Positions 35,001 to 45,300 of a stretch of 64,000 nucleotides of DNA are shown here, one piece after another (position 1 is the first letter of the stretch; every line of letters begins with the position of its first letter). Position numbers and translations under genes: made by a program. The DNA is from Yamagishiella unicocca (lineage: Eukaryota > Chlorophyta > Chlorophyceae > Chlamydomonadales > Volvocaceae). The stretch covers positions 310,001-374,000 of the forward strand of contig BDSL01000024.1 in NCBI GenBank assembly GCA_003116995.1, given 5' to 3'. The notes beneath the pieces are model-generated. The model did not search any database, had not been told where the DNA came from, and was given only the letters and a program-made list of their open reading frames with translations.

Positions 35001-38000
35001 GTGAACCAAACCACGTATGTTTGTCACGTGAACCAAACCACGTATGTTTATCACGTGAACCAAACCACGTATGTTTGTCACGTGAACCAAACCACGTATG
35101 TTTATCACGTGAACCAAACCACGTATGTTTATCACGTGAACCAAACCACGTATGTTTGTCACGTGAACCAAACCACGTATGTTTGTCACGTGAACCAAAC
35201 CACGTATGTTTGTCACGTGAACCAAACCACGTATGTTTATCACGTGAACCAAACCACGTATGTTTGTCACGTGAACCAAAGCATGGGGGGGCTTGCGAGG
35301 AAGACCCGCGTACGAAGAAGAAACCGTTTGGGAGGGGGGAGGGGGCCAGGTGTTTTGGGCGCGCAAAATGACGGGGCGACGGCAGCCGCAGCGAAAATAC
35401 ACACACGCGACCCCCCACACTGCCATGCACAGTTTGCGGCGCAGGCAGTGGGCCAGTGGAGTGAGCCGTATGGTGGGCATGGCTCGCTGGCCTCTTTGAG
35501 CACGGGGTCGGTGCGACAACAGGTCCCAGAGGGGTGATGCCCAACGGCAGCACGCGGACGTGAGCGTGGCGGTGAGGGCCGCCACCACCCGAGACTCACC
35601 TCCTGCCACCGCCGCCCCGGCCGCGCCACCGCCGTCGGCCCCCTCCCCCTCCCTGTCGTCGTCCTCGTCCTCCCGCGTGCTCAGCAGCATAGCTCTAGCC
35701 CGCCGCAGCAGCTGCAGGACACGGGCGGCCCTGTCCGCAGTGGCCTGGAGTTCCTGGAGGTGGTTGGGAGGGCAGGGGGGTCAAGAGAGGAGCTCCTGGA
35801 GGTGGTTGGGAGGGCAGGGGGGTCAAGCGAGGAGCTCCTGGAGGTGGTTGGGAGGGCAGGGGGGTCAAGAGAGGAGCTCATGAAGGTGGTTGGGAGGGCA
35901 GGGGGGTCAAGAGAGGAGCTTCTGGAGGTGGTTGGGAGGGCAGGGGGGTCAAGATGGGAGCTCCTGGAGGCGGTTGGGAGGGTAGGGGGGTCAAGAGAGG
36001 AGCTCCTGGAGGTGGTTGGGAGGGCAGGGGGGTCAAGATAGGAGCGGTGAGGGGAAGGGTCAGGAGGAGGAAGGGGTACTGGGGAATGGGAATTTGGGCT
36101 GCGGGCTCCGGGCCCGGGGGGCGGTGGTGATTGGCGGACAGGACTGGCGGATTCGCGCGTCCGGCGGAGTAACACGTCTGGCGGAGTAGCGCGCAGAAAG
36201 CGCGAAACAGCAACTGCCCACCCCGTCGCGCCTTGCCCCGCGACTGCCTGTTTCCCAGCCTGGTGCCTCCCCCCCCCAACCCGCCGCACCTCCAGCACCG
36301 CCTGGGGCAGCACCGCGCCTCCCTCCTGGCTGCTCGCACAGTGCAGGCACAGGAAGGCGCAGCGGGGACCCACGGCCTCGCGCAGACGCCCGCAGAGCTG
36401 CTCCAGGGAGGACCCGCCGGCGGCGCCAAGCGGCGCAGCGCAGCCTCGTGCCGCGAGTGCTGCGAGGAGGTGCGCTGGCCGTATGGACGCGGCGGCGGCG
36501 GCGGCGGCGGGGGCTTTGGGCTCGTGTTCCGACTGGCCGGTCCGCGAGTGCTGCCAGCCCTGTTGGTGCTGTTGGTGCTGGTGATGCTGGTGATGCGGCG
36601 GCGGGAATGGCGGCGGCGGCGGCAGGGCATGCTGCTGCTGCTGCAGCTGCAGGTGTTGCAGATGTTGCGGCAGTGGCGGCGGCGGCGGCAGAGCCTGCTG
36701 CTGCTGCAGTTGCTGCTGCAGCTCACGCAGCACGCTCACGGGAAGCATTCGGGCGCGGCACGATGGACAGGAGGGCGCGAGCGGAGGCAACGGCGTCGCA
36801 GCGACTTCCCGGGAGCCGCCGGCGATGACGTTGCCGACACCCGGCCCGGAGTCCCAACCTAGCAGACCCCGGCCGCCACCGCCGCTGCGCCACCGGCCGT
36901 GCAACTGGTGTTCCGCCGCCGCCGCCGCCGCTGCTGGCGCTGTCGAGGTGGTCGCGCCGTCACCACCATCGCGCGCGTTTTTCGCCGCTTTGGCCTCGCG
37001 CCTCAGCGCGGCGCAAATTGTGTAGTACAGGCTGTGCGTGCCGTACGGTCCGAGCAGCAGCCGCACGTCGCGGCTGCTGAGCCATCTCCTGCATCCCGCC
37101 CGGGGGCACACCAGCGGCGCCGCCAGGTCCATCAGCGTGGGGCCATGGCCTTGCTTGGGGTGCTCGTCCCGGGCGGCGACCGTCATGCTGGAACCATAGC
37201 CGCCGGGCGCGGCTCTGGCTGCTGCTCGCCTGGCGGCCGGTGGCGGCGGCGGCGGCGGCGGCTTCAGACCCCTGCCGCCCGTGCCAGCAGCCGCCGCTGC
37301 CGCCGCGGCGGTTGCTGCAGGGTCAGTAACCGCAACCGCAACCGCAACCACCGGACGTAGCTGCTCGGCCAACGAACGAAGCGCGTGGGCGCAGTTGCAT
37401 GTGTCCAAGCTGAACTGCGCGCCGGCAGGCCCCGCGCCTCGTGCCGCCTCCGTCGGGCCGCCCTGGATCCAAACACGCATGACGTCGACGTCAACGCCGC
37501 CGCCGCCGTCGGCACGGCTGCTGTCTGCCCCCGCTTGGCCGGCGTGCTGGCCATCCCGCCGAGCCGGACGCGGCGATGACTGCCGCGGCCCTACCGATTG
37601 CGAGAACGTCAAATTCACGACGCACGCGCCTTGGCCGCCGACGTCATCGTCATCGTCAATGATGGTGATATCGGCGTCAAATCGCCTGGGAGAAGCCGCT
37701 CCGAAACCTCCCGCCGCGGAGCCGTCCTTGCATCCTAAACCGGCGCTGGGTCCTGCACCTGCAGACGCAGCGCCTCTGGCAGCGCGGTGGTTGGCATAAT
37801 CAGCGTGGCCGTCTTCAACCAAGTCGATCACGTCCTGGCTATAACAAGTACGGGCGTCGTCGTCGTCGCCGACAGAGAGATTGATGGGGTCGTCGGGCTG
37901 TGGCCCCAGAAGCGATGGGCCTGAAGGCCCGGGACCGGGCCCGCTCCGTTGCACCCGGCATATTTCACAGAATGGGAGCAGTGGTGAGTTTATAAAAGTG

Positions 38001-38029
38001 CAACTGTCGCATATCCAGTCATCGCTCAT
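28072..38029 (-). CDS. BIRC6-type ubiquitin-conjugating enzyme (E2) with RanBP2 zinc finger
   Basis: Transfers activated ubiquitin to substrates. Exons: 38029-36290, 35753-35600, 34729-34464, 34269-34022, 33326-33140, 32676-32553, 32024-31718, 31407-31246, 31077-30981, 30762-30628, 29899-29834, 29272-29029, 28725-28601, 28137-28072; phases agree, 1306 residues. A RanBP2 finger is W5-x-C7-x2-C10-x10-C21-x2-C24. SUMO-interacting-like motifs follow (VIDLVED at 67-73, ITIIDDD at 121-127). Split Cys pairs at 308/313 and 421/424 suggest another zinc site. Gln/Pro tracts and an RGG-rich stretch come next. The UBC domain has [17 protein letters not shown] with the active-site Cys, then [20 protein letters not shown] and a [22 protein letters not shown] tail, as in BIRC6/BRUCE; no BIR domain is seen. 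Exon 10 uses a GC donor (CAG|GCGAGT) fixed by conserved protein on both sides. Exon 4 probably also has a GC donor; a GT 21 bp on is possible. The exon 3 acceptor (CGCAAG) is less certain. Confidence 0.85.
28158..28240 (+). repeat. family C dispersed short repeat
   Basis: It has GAGGGAAACCCGTGGATG, an AAACCGTTTGAAACAG block and AGATGCATGCTGGAGAACTG. It lies in the last E2 intron. The clearest partner is at 59077-59165. Confidence 0.7.
28762..28789. repeat. GT dinucleotide microsatellite
   Basis: Fourteen GT units lie in E2 intron 12, about 35 bp from the intron 5' part of exon 13's neighbour at 28725. Confidence 0.9.
28963..29018. repeat. GGCA tetranucleotide microsatellite
   Basis: About fourteen GGCA units lie in E2 intron 12. 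They start roughly ten bases inside the donor of exon 12 (29028). Confidence 0.9.
30083..30133 (+). repeat. family B dispersed short repeat
   Basis: Core TATAAAACCCGTTTTACGCA then ACGGGACAGGATAGTTGGCG. It lies in E2 intron 10, next to a tandem pair of another motif (GGTTACAAT with CGCGACTGGGGAAATGTAG at about 29910 and 30000). Confidence 0.75.
31418..31475 (+). repeat. family C dispersed short repeat
   Basis: GAGGAAGACCCGTGGATGCC is followed by GAAAAACCGTTTAGAGCAG. It lies in E2 intron 7, directly behind the exon 8 acceptor. Confidence 0.6.
32853..32912 (+). repeat. family B dispersed short repeat
   Basis: TATAAAAACCGTTTTTACGC is followed by AACGGGACAGGATAGTTGGC and the GCATGGTCGTCGG tail. 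It lies in E2 intron 5. Confidence 0.75.
32995..33112 (+). repeat. GATCAG-type hexanucleotide repeat
   Basis: The array is degenerate at its left (ATCAAAATCAGGGTC) and becomes perfect at its right (GATCAG x6). It ends close to the donor of E2 exon 5 (33139). Confidence 0.85.
33771..33830 (+). repeat. family A dispersed short repeat
   Basis: ATCCGCGAATCCACGGCCGA then CAAACCGAGGGCGGTGAAGG. It lies in E2 intron 4. Confidence 0.75.
34818..35279. repeat. 27-bp tandem repeat, 17 units, each with a CACGTG box
   Basis: Units are identical except for one base, TTATCACGTG or TTGTCACGTG. Call these Y and C. The order is Y C Y C Y Y C C Y C Y Y C C C Y C, so a six-unit block (YCYYCC) appears twice in succession. 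Each unit also has CCACGTATG. The array lies in E2 intron 2 (34730-35599). Because 27 is divisible by three it is open in several frames on both strands; these are not genes. Confidence 0.95.
35755..36043. repeat. 42-bp tandem repeat carrying copies of the E2 exon 2 acceptor, ~7 units
   Basis: On the minus strand each unit reads CCCTCCCAACCACCTCCAG then GAGCTCC. This is almost the real junction CCTCCAG|GAACTCC at 35754. Every unit thus offers a pyrimidine tract plus AG. In the reading frame of the exon each extra unit would bring a TGA. Confidence 0.85.
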
Positions 38030-38159
38030 AGTCCTAACCTAATGCTTGGTTGGAGGTAATCTGAAAATGGTGCGGGGAATAGGAGAGATATTTTCATTTG
38101 CCCCTAACTGTTATCGCGACTTTGGGGCAAGAAACTATGTGGTTTCGGGGCGTGCTGTC
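38030..38159. promoter_or_regulatory. shared divergent promoter region of E2 and DUF2256 genes
   Basis: The start codons of the two divergently transcribed genes are 130 bp apart, leaving room for a single compact bidirectional promoter. No clear TATA box was identified. If the DUF2256 protein starts farther upstream or downstream, the gap changes. Confidence 0.5.
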
Positions 38160-38736
38160 ATGGCTGAAGCGAAATGGCCATGCGAACACACAGAGCGCAA
38201 AATTTTGTTATCAAAACATTTGATGATGCTGGTATCAATTGGTTTTCGTCAACCGGCGTCAAATCTTCGGCGGGAGGTGCAAAACGTATTGCCTCGCATC
38301 TGCGCGCTGCGCATTGAGGCAAAGAAAGGCGCAAACAAGGGGAAAGCTATTGCGAAAGAGAATTTACCAACGAAAGTATGCGCTACGTGTGGTCTTCCCT
38401 TTACATGGTGAGACCCAGGGGGACGGACTGGCCCACAAAGTGAGTATATCAGCTTGCATCTTCGTCTCCTAACTCATTAATACAATGGTGCACTGACGTA
38501 GGCGCAAGAAGTGGAAAGACGTATGGGACGAAGTGAGGTGAGGTCCACACACTCTGCGGTTACCAATCTTGCTGGCGGTTGGGATCACTCGGCTGTATGG
38601 TATCATCAATGAGCGCTGCGTTAGTGACGTCGCACATGCCTATGTACATTGCAGGTACTGTAGCGATCGGTGCAGGGGCAATCGTGGCAAGCCGGCTGGA
38701 CCGGGTGGCGCGAGTGCGGACATGGACAAACCCTAA
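38160..38736 (+). CDS. DUF2256 zinc-ribbon protein
   Basis: Exons are 38160-38407, 38502-38537 and 38655-38736; phases agree (2, then 2), giving 121 residues. The joined C-terminal half carries the full DUF2256 signature: LPTKVCATCGLPFTW, then RKKWKDVWDEVR, then YCSDRCRGNRG. It has four Cys in two CxxC/CxxxC pairs that should bind zinc. The family is common in bacteria and cyanobacteria, often beside cryptochrome/photolyase genes; its molecular role is not known. The middle exon is only 36 nt. The N-terminal 70 residues are not conserved in the family. They may be an organelle targeting segment, or an unrecognised intron may mean the true start is elsewhere. TGTAA at 39063-39067 may be its polyadenylation signal. 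Confidence 0.8.
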
Positions 38737-39308
38737 ATTGCACCACTTTCTAGGAACCTGCGGTGTGTAGATGGAGGTGCCGGCATCCGTCGGTGTCGAC
38801 GGGAGGGCCGGGGAGAGAGCTTTTCGAGTGTATGGCTTCGCGTGTATTCCGGTTTGGGCTGTTCCTCGGCGCTGTTTGCATGCACGAATGGTGGTAAAGC
38901 ACCGGATCATGAGCATTGAAGCCAGTATCTTCAAGGATGGTGGCAGGAAGGTGCAGGCACACGACATATGTCGAGGCCAAAGGCCGCCGAGCGTGCATGG
39001 AATTTCGCGTTTTCTGTCTATTGAATATACAGTCAGTAATAAAAGCAGTTTGACAAGGTTTATGTAAATTGCCACAATACCACATCCGCGTCTGAGAGTT
39101 TGTACGGATGCCACGACCGAAACTCATGCAAAGTGCTTTGTCGACAGCTTTTTGCACGGGAATAGTGCGTCCGACATGGAACCTTAGGGTATTGAATACG
39201 CCGTCTAGGCAACAGCGAATCCAATGTTTGGCTAGATTACCGCTGCACTTTGCATCCATAAAGGATTTGTTCATGCCACGCATTTCTGATACGTTGAGAA
39301 CTTTCAAA
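38737..39308 (+). other. 3' UTR of DUF2256 gene and 5' flank of KAPP gene
   Basis: No gene is seen on either strand; the long minus-strand frame through here is a shadow. A TGTAA motif at 39063-39067 fits the polyadenylation signal used in chlamydomonadalean algae. An in-frame ATG at 39108 could extend the KAPP protein, but it would bury the membrane anchor. Confidence 0.5.
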
Positions 39309-42300
39309 ATGTCGATTGGTAGCCTGTACCAGCGGCTACTGGTCGCTGCCGGCGCGGTCGCTCTGCTCGTTGTCAATTGGTTCTGCAGACCTGCTCGGCG
39401 ACATCCGCTTCCTGTACTACAGGTACCGCTTACGTTGTGACGATCTGAAGCACGTTGCTGTTGTCGGAGTTCTGACCAGGCGCGTTGGTCCCGCCAGGAC
39501 CGGGCCATTGAAGGCGGGCCTGAACAGGAGGCTCTGCTCAAAGAGGATGAAAATGTCGACGACGACTCCACGAAACAGGGCACAGGAGTGGTGGACGCTG
39601 CCTCGTATGAGGCTCCCAGGCTGTCGCAACCCGGCGCGGAGCAGCAGCTTCGCAATGACGCACCAGTGGCGCCCGAGGACGTCGTCATGGAATCCCTGCA
39701 GGTCACCGATCGCGCTCCACTGGCCCCTGTTGCGCATAGCGGCACGCCGGACGCAGCGGCAAACTCGAGTCGGAGCGTGCGGCCCAGCTCCGAGGCAGCT
39801 GCCGGCCCCGCTACCGCGGCGCCCGGCACCCCTGGAAAGCCCAGCGCCGGCAACCCCGTCGACGAGGACTACCTCAAGTCCCTCCTGGACCAGGAATTCG
39901 GGCCGCCCAAGTTTGCGGTGCGCAAGCAGGCGCCTCCGCCTGCGGAGCAGCCGCCCGCGGGTGACGACCGCTCGCTGCAGGAGCTTCTAGATCAGGCGTT
40001 TGGGCCCCCCAAGTTCGCGGTCCCCAAGCCGACATCGCCGCCGCCAGGCGCCGAGCCCGACGTCACTCCCGCCGCGGAGGAGGTTTCCATGCAGGACGCC
40101 ACAGCAGCGGTGGAGCCAGGGCAGGGGATGTCACGGGGCGCCGGGCCAGCGTCGGGCGTCAAGCGCAGCGGCGAGCCGCAGGACGCCTCCAACCTGGCCG
40201 CTGCTGGCTTCGTGGTGCTCACCCTCCACGTCACGGACGGCCCCGCGGCGGGCAAGAGCTTTGTGGCGGACGATCCGTCTGTCGAGGTGCGCAGCCGAAG
40301 AGTAGGAGCTGGGAACCCTTAGAACACCTCTGAAATCCAGCATACCCTCCGGCAAGGGTAAACTGCATTGCGGACCACTCGTGCACCACCACCACTACCA
40401 CCACCACCACGCAAGCTGCGCTGCTCAGCCTTGCGAACCCACAGAGCGACCTCCACGTGTTTACGCCGCATTGATGACACCACTCCAGCCACGCGGGCCT
40501 ACGGCGCCTGTGGGCTGCACTTCGCGGACCTCGGTCCCAACCCCGCCCCCCCCCCGGGGTCGCGTTACCGGTTCTATTATTGTAACCCCCCGGGGCCTTC
40601 CTCGCAGCCGGTGTCCGACGACCATGCGCCAGCTATCCTGTCCCGTCGCGTAAGACGGTTTTCACAACCCCCCCGGCGCCTCTTGCGTTCCGCCCCATAT
40701 CCCACGCCCGGTGCCTTTTGTCCCACACCCACCTCTGCCGACACTTGCAGTACAAGATCGGGCGGCTGCCGGACTCCTCGCTCCAGATCTTGGATCAGGA
40801 GATCTCGGGCCGCCACGCGTCCGTGCGCTGGGACAGCTCGACCAGGCAGTGGAAGCTGGTAGGTGGTAGGTGGAGCAGCGGAGGCAGAGGTGGAGGCGTT
40901 GGTCGATTGCCGAGGTGGCCACGCGACGCGTTAGCTGTCCCCGCCCGGGACCCCCACCTCCTACACGACACGCCGGTGTTTCCCAACCCCCACCCGCCCG
41001 CTCGCCGCCTGCCCGCTCGCCACCTGCCCGCTCGCCGCCTGCCCGCTCGCCGCCTGCCCGCTCGCCGCCTGTCTAAACGTCGCCTGCTGAAACGCCGCCT
41101 GCTGCCGCCGCCGCCCCACCCTTTCCCTCCATCTTCCGCCTCCCTCGGTTCACCGGCTCCCCCTCCCCCGCCCCTACCTGCCCCGCTGCGCGCTGCCCGC
41201 TCCGCACGCCCAGCACGACGTAGGCTCCCTCAATGGCACCTCGCTGGGCGGGGAGCCCATAGGCCGCGAGTACAAGGTGCCGGGTGACGAGCGGGCGCTG
41301 GCGGCCGGCGATGTGGTCCTGCTGGGCAGCGTCTCGCGGCTCAAGGTGGAGCTCAGCGCGCCGGAGGATGCGCCGGCAGCAGCCAAGCGCCACCACGCCG
41401 CCTCGGGTGCGTCGCTGAGGGGGAGGTGGCGGGGGGGCGAGGGGGGTTTAAAGAGAACCCGCGAATCCACGGCCGACAAACCAAGGCGGTGAAGATGGCG
41501 GTCCAGAAGAGACGGGAGGGCGAGGGGGGGAACCCGCGGGTCGGCATGTGCGAGCCGAGTGAAACCGACGAGAGAAACCGAAAGTGCGCGGGGGTGAGCA
41601 GGAGGGGGATGGTATAAGGCCCGTTTGCATGACAGGGACAGGATGGTTGGCGCATGGTCGTCGGACGCCGATTTTGGGGGTGCATGCTGGAGCACTGCGG
41701 GCGGGAGGGGGGTGGTGGGGAGGGAGCTGGCGGGGCAGGAGGCGCTGGGCGAGGCTAGGGTCCGCACGTACGGGGTGGGGTGCGGGCGTTACGTCGCGGC
41801 GTGTACGGCGGGTGCAAAGTGGGTACGGCAGGTGCAAGTGGGTAGGGTAGGTGCAAGGTGGTAGAGCACGCAGGGCGGGGTGCGGCGCGGGTCAAGGAGG
41901 GCATGTTAAAAGTCCGGCGGTGCAGGGGCTTTCTGGGCGGTAGGGACGGGGATGTGTGCGACGGGTGGTGCCCTACGCCCGTGTTTCCATCACTTTCCGA
42001 CGCGACCTTGGCGCCAACGTATCTGATGAATGAAATGGTGCTGTACGTACCGCCGCGCGCGGAGGTCCAGCACACTGTCAGAGCGTCCGAAGCGCCTCGC
42101 ATGGTGCTGCCCCTAGTGCCGCGCCTGCCGCCCAACCCGCACGGCTTGCGTGTCGGGATCGTGGGGGTTTCGAAATCTCACAGCGGACGCTGCGACTTGC
42201 GCTGTGTGGCTGGCTGGCGGTGAACCGGACGCAGCCGCCGCAGACCCTGTCATCATGAGGGCCAAAGGTGCCCCGCCAAAGCTACCCCCGGCACCCTCGC

Positions 42301-45300
42301 CCGCTGCCCAGCCAAAGCTACCCCCGGCACCCTCGCCCGCTGCCCAGCCAAAGCTACCCCCGGCACCCTCGCCCGCTGCCCAGCCAAAGCTACCCCCGGC
42401 ACCCTCGCCCGCTGCCCCGCGATTTGCCTCGCCTGCATCCACCTAGTTCGCCTCGCCTGCGCCAACTCCACTACGGGCGCCCATCGTGACCCTCTCTCCC
42501 CCGCCCCCGACCACATCACACAGCCTCTTATGTGCCGACCCACGGGTCTCGTCTCACACCCCAACCCCCACCACGACCACCACCTTCATCGCCAATGGCT
42601 TCGTGGATTCACGGATTATCCTTTTCACCCACACCCACATCCAAGATCCTTTTCACCCACACCCACATCCAAGATCCTATACACCCACACCCACATCCAA
42701 GATCCTTTTCACCCACACCCACATCCAAGATCCTTTACACCCACACCCACATCCAAGATCCTTTTCACCCACACCCACATCCAAGATCCTTTTCACCCAC
42801 ACCCACATCCAAGATCCTTTTCACCCACACCCACATCCAACCCCACCCCGCAGACGCCGGCCAAGACGTGACGGGTGCGGTCACCGACCGGGGCAGCCAC
42901 ATGGACACCGTGTCGGGTCTGCAGGGCCTGCCGCCACCCGCGGCGCTGATGGACTACCCGGAGCTGGGGGTCCGACTGTGCGTGCACAACCGGGTGAGGC
43001 GGCGGAGGGGGAGGGGAAGAAGGGGGACGTGCCCTCGCGTGCACGAGAGTGAGGGCTGCCGGGAAGGCCGTGATCGACATAGCCGGAAAACACGTTATTT
43101 GGGTGGCAAAACACGTTATTGGGTGGCTGTGTTGGAAGCACTCCTCCCAGGAGTACCAGGCGCACTGGATCCACCGGGCTGCGTGTCTGACGTGGGAGGT
43201 GGCGAGAACGACCCGGGTGCGCAACCCAGGAGACCCGGGGGGAGGGGGCGCGCGTCCGAGTGGGTGCGGTCCTGTGCACTCGCCTCAAGCTAATGTGCGA
43301 CGGCTGTGTGCGTTCCTGCACCTCCTGGACTGGGATCCGCATACGTCCTTTTTGGCCCCAGCGGTATTCAGTCGCTCCTCCCCTGCCTCGACCGCGCGAC
43401 TAGAAGCGGCTCGGGTCATCATGCAGCCCCGCGATGGCCGCACAGCCTCGGCCGGGAGGCAGGCGGTGGGGGCCCATCCCCGGCCGAGTGGCGGCAACAG
43501 CCCCGGCCGGGAGGCAGGCGGTGGGGGCATGGCCCCGGCCGGACGATAGGCGGTGGCCGCACAGCCCCGGCCGGACGTTAAGCGGTGGCGGCATGGCCCA
43601 CCACGGCCTTCTCCCCTCCGCCTGGTTTGCGTCCTGACACGTCCCCTCGTTCGTTGCCGGTGACCCGCGGGTCGCAGCTTGGGGTGGACCACAAGCGCCT
43701 GGACCAGGGCTGCGAGGACGTGCCGTACTGGGAGCTGCCGTTCGAGCCGTACGCCGGCGCCGGGGTCATATGCGTCTTTGACGGCCACCACGGCAGCAAG
43801 GTGGGTGGGTGGGTTCGAGGGAAACCCGTGGATGTCCGAGCAGCAAGGTGGGTGGATGGGTGGGCGTGGGAGGCCGGCGGCACCGAGGGGCGCCAAGCTT
43901 GACCCGTGGGTCGCAACGGGACGGGACGCTTGCGAGCCCCTAATGGAACCCCACCCGGGCCCACGCAGGCTGCTAACCAGGCGAAGGAGCACTTGACCGC
44001 CGTCCTGCGCGCCAAGCTGCTTCAGCGCGATGGGAGGCAGGCGCCGCCCCTGCCGCCGCCGCCGCCGCCGCCGCCCCAGACCAAGCGGCTCGAGGATGAG
44101 GAGGCGGAGGAGGAGGGTTACAACGACGACAGCAGCGAAGACGAGGCGGTGAAGGATGTGGGCGATGATGGCGTCGAGCCGTCGCCGCCGCCCGGCCTCG
44201 TGGCAGGCTCTGCGGCGGCGATGCCTGAGGCCGAGCGACGTAGCATGGGGAGCTCTGCGCCGTCGGCGGCGGACGGCGGGCTGGAGGCGGGGCAGGCGGC
44301 GGAGGCGGAGGCCACCACGGAGGCCAGCGCCGTCAGTACGGCGGATCTGCCGCCGCAGGAGCTGCTGCCGCCGCCGCCGGCTGGGCCGCCGCTGCCGCCG
44401 CTGCTGCGCGGGCGGGACGGGCCTTCGCAGCAGGCCCTTCTGAAGGTGCGCAGCTGGGCGGGCGTGTGGTGCTGCTGGCGACTGGAATGCGAGGGGCGGG
44501 GCGGGGGGGTAAAGGATAATCCGCGAATCCACGGGCGACAAGCCAAGGGCGGTGAAGGTGGCTCCACTCCATCAGGGGAAAGGGAGGTGGATGTGCCGGC
44601 AGTAGCCGCGGAGGGAGTAGCCGCGGAGGGAGTAGCAGCGGAGGGAGTAGCAGCGAAGGAAGGCAGCTGCGAAGGAAGGCAGCAGCGAAGGAAGGCAGCT
44701 GCGAAGGAAGGCAGCAGCGAAGGAAGCAGCAGCGAAGGACGCAGCAGCGAAGGAGGCAGCAGCGAAGGAAGCAGCAGCGAAGGAAGCAGCAGCGAAGGAA
44801 GCAGCAGCGAAGGAAGCAGCAGCGAAGGAAGCAGCGGCGAAGGAAGCAGCGGCGAAGGAAGCAGCAGCGAAGGAAGCAGCAGCGAAGGAAGCAGCGGCGA
44901 AGGAAGCGGTAGCGAAGACGACAGCAGCGAAGACGACAGCAGCGAAGACGACAGCAGCGAAGGAAGCAGCGGCGAAGGAAGCAGCGGCGAAGGAAGCAGC
45001 AGCTATTTCCGACCCTATCTCGCTCCCACGCTCCGGACCCCCTCCCCCCCCGCATGTTGCCGCAGGACACCTTCCTCAGTGTCGACAAGTACCTGTCCAT
45101 GGAGGAGGGCTGCACAGCCACAGTGGTGATGATGGATGTCGACACGGAGGGGGGCGGCTGGACGCTGCAGGTGACTGGGGGCGGGAGGGGAGGGCTGTCG
45201 GGGTGAGAGAAAACCCACCCGGGGGGGGAACACCAACACACAGAGGAAAAGGGCGGGGGTGGGGTGTTCGAGGGAGACCCGGGGCGGGGGTGGGGTGGGG

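Noticed and set aside
34227..35690. Very long open frames (200-436 codons) in several frames on both strands
   Set aside because: They are by-products of the 27-bp repeat, whose length is divisible by three and which holds no stop. The E2 exon chain places this DNA in an intron.
35681..36289. Continuation of the long E2 first-exon frame through [12 protein letters not shown] repeats
   Set aside because: A good donor at 36290 (GAG|GTGCGG) and acceptor at 35754 join conserved phases. The repeat is intronic and is open only by chance.
38750..39853. 367-codon minus-strand frame opposite DUF2256 and KAPP
   Set aside because: It is antisense to KAPP exons 1-2 and the DUF2256 3' UTR and shows no recognisable motif or splice chain.
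42625..42842. Regularly spaced repeat resembling a CRISPR array
   Set aside because: Units are directly joined without unique spacers, in an intron of a nuclear gene.
43285..44541. 418-codon minus-strand frame
   Set aside because: It is a shadow of KAPP exons 6 and 7 and of repetitive intron 5.
44446..45129. Glu-Gly-Ser repeat protein frame in the KAPP gene
   Set aside because: It reads from exon 7 into intron 7. The PP2C alignment requires exon 8 at 45066 in a different frame.
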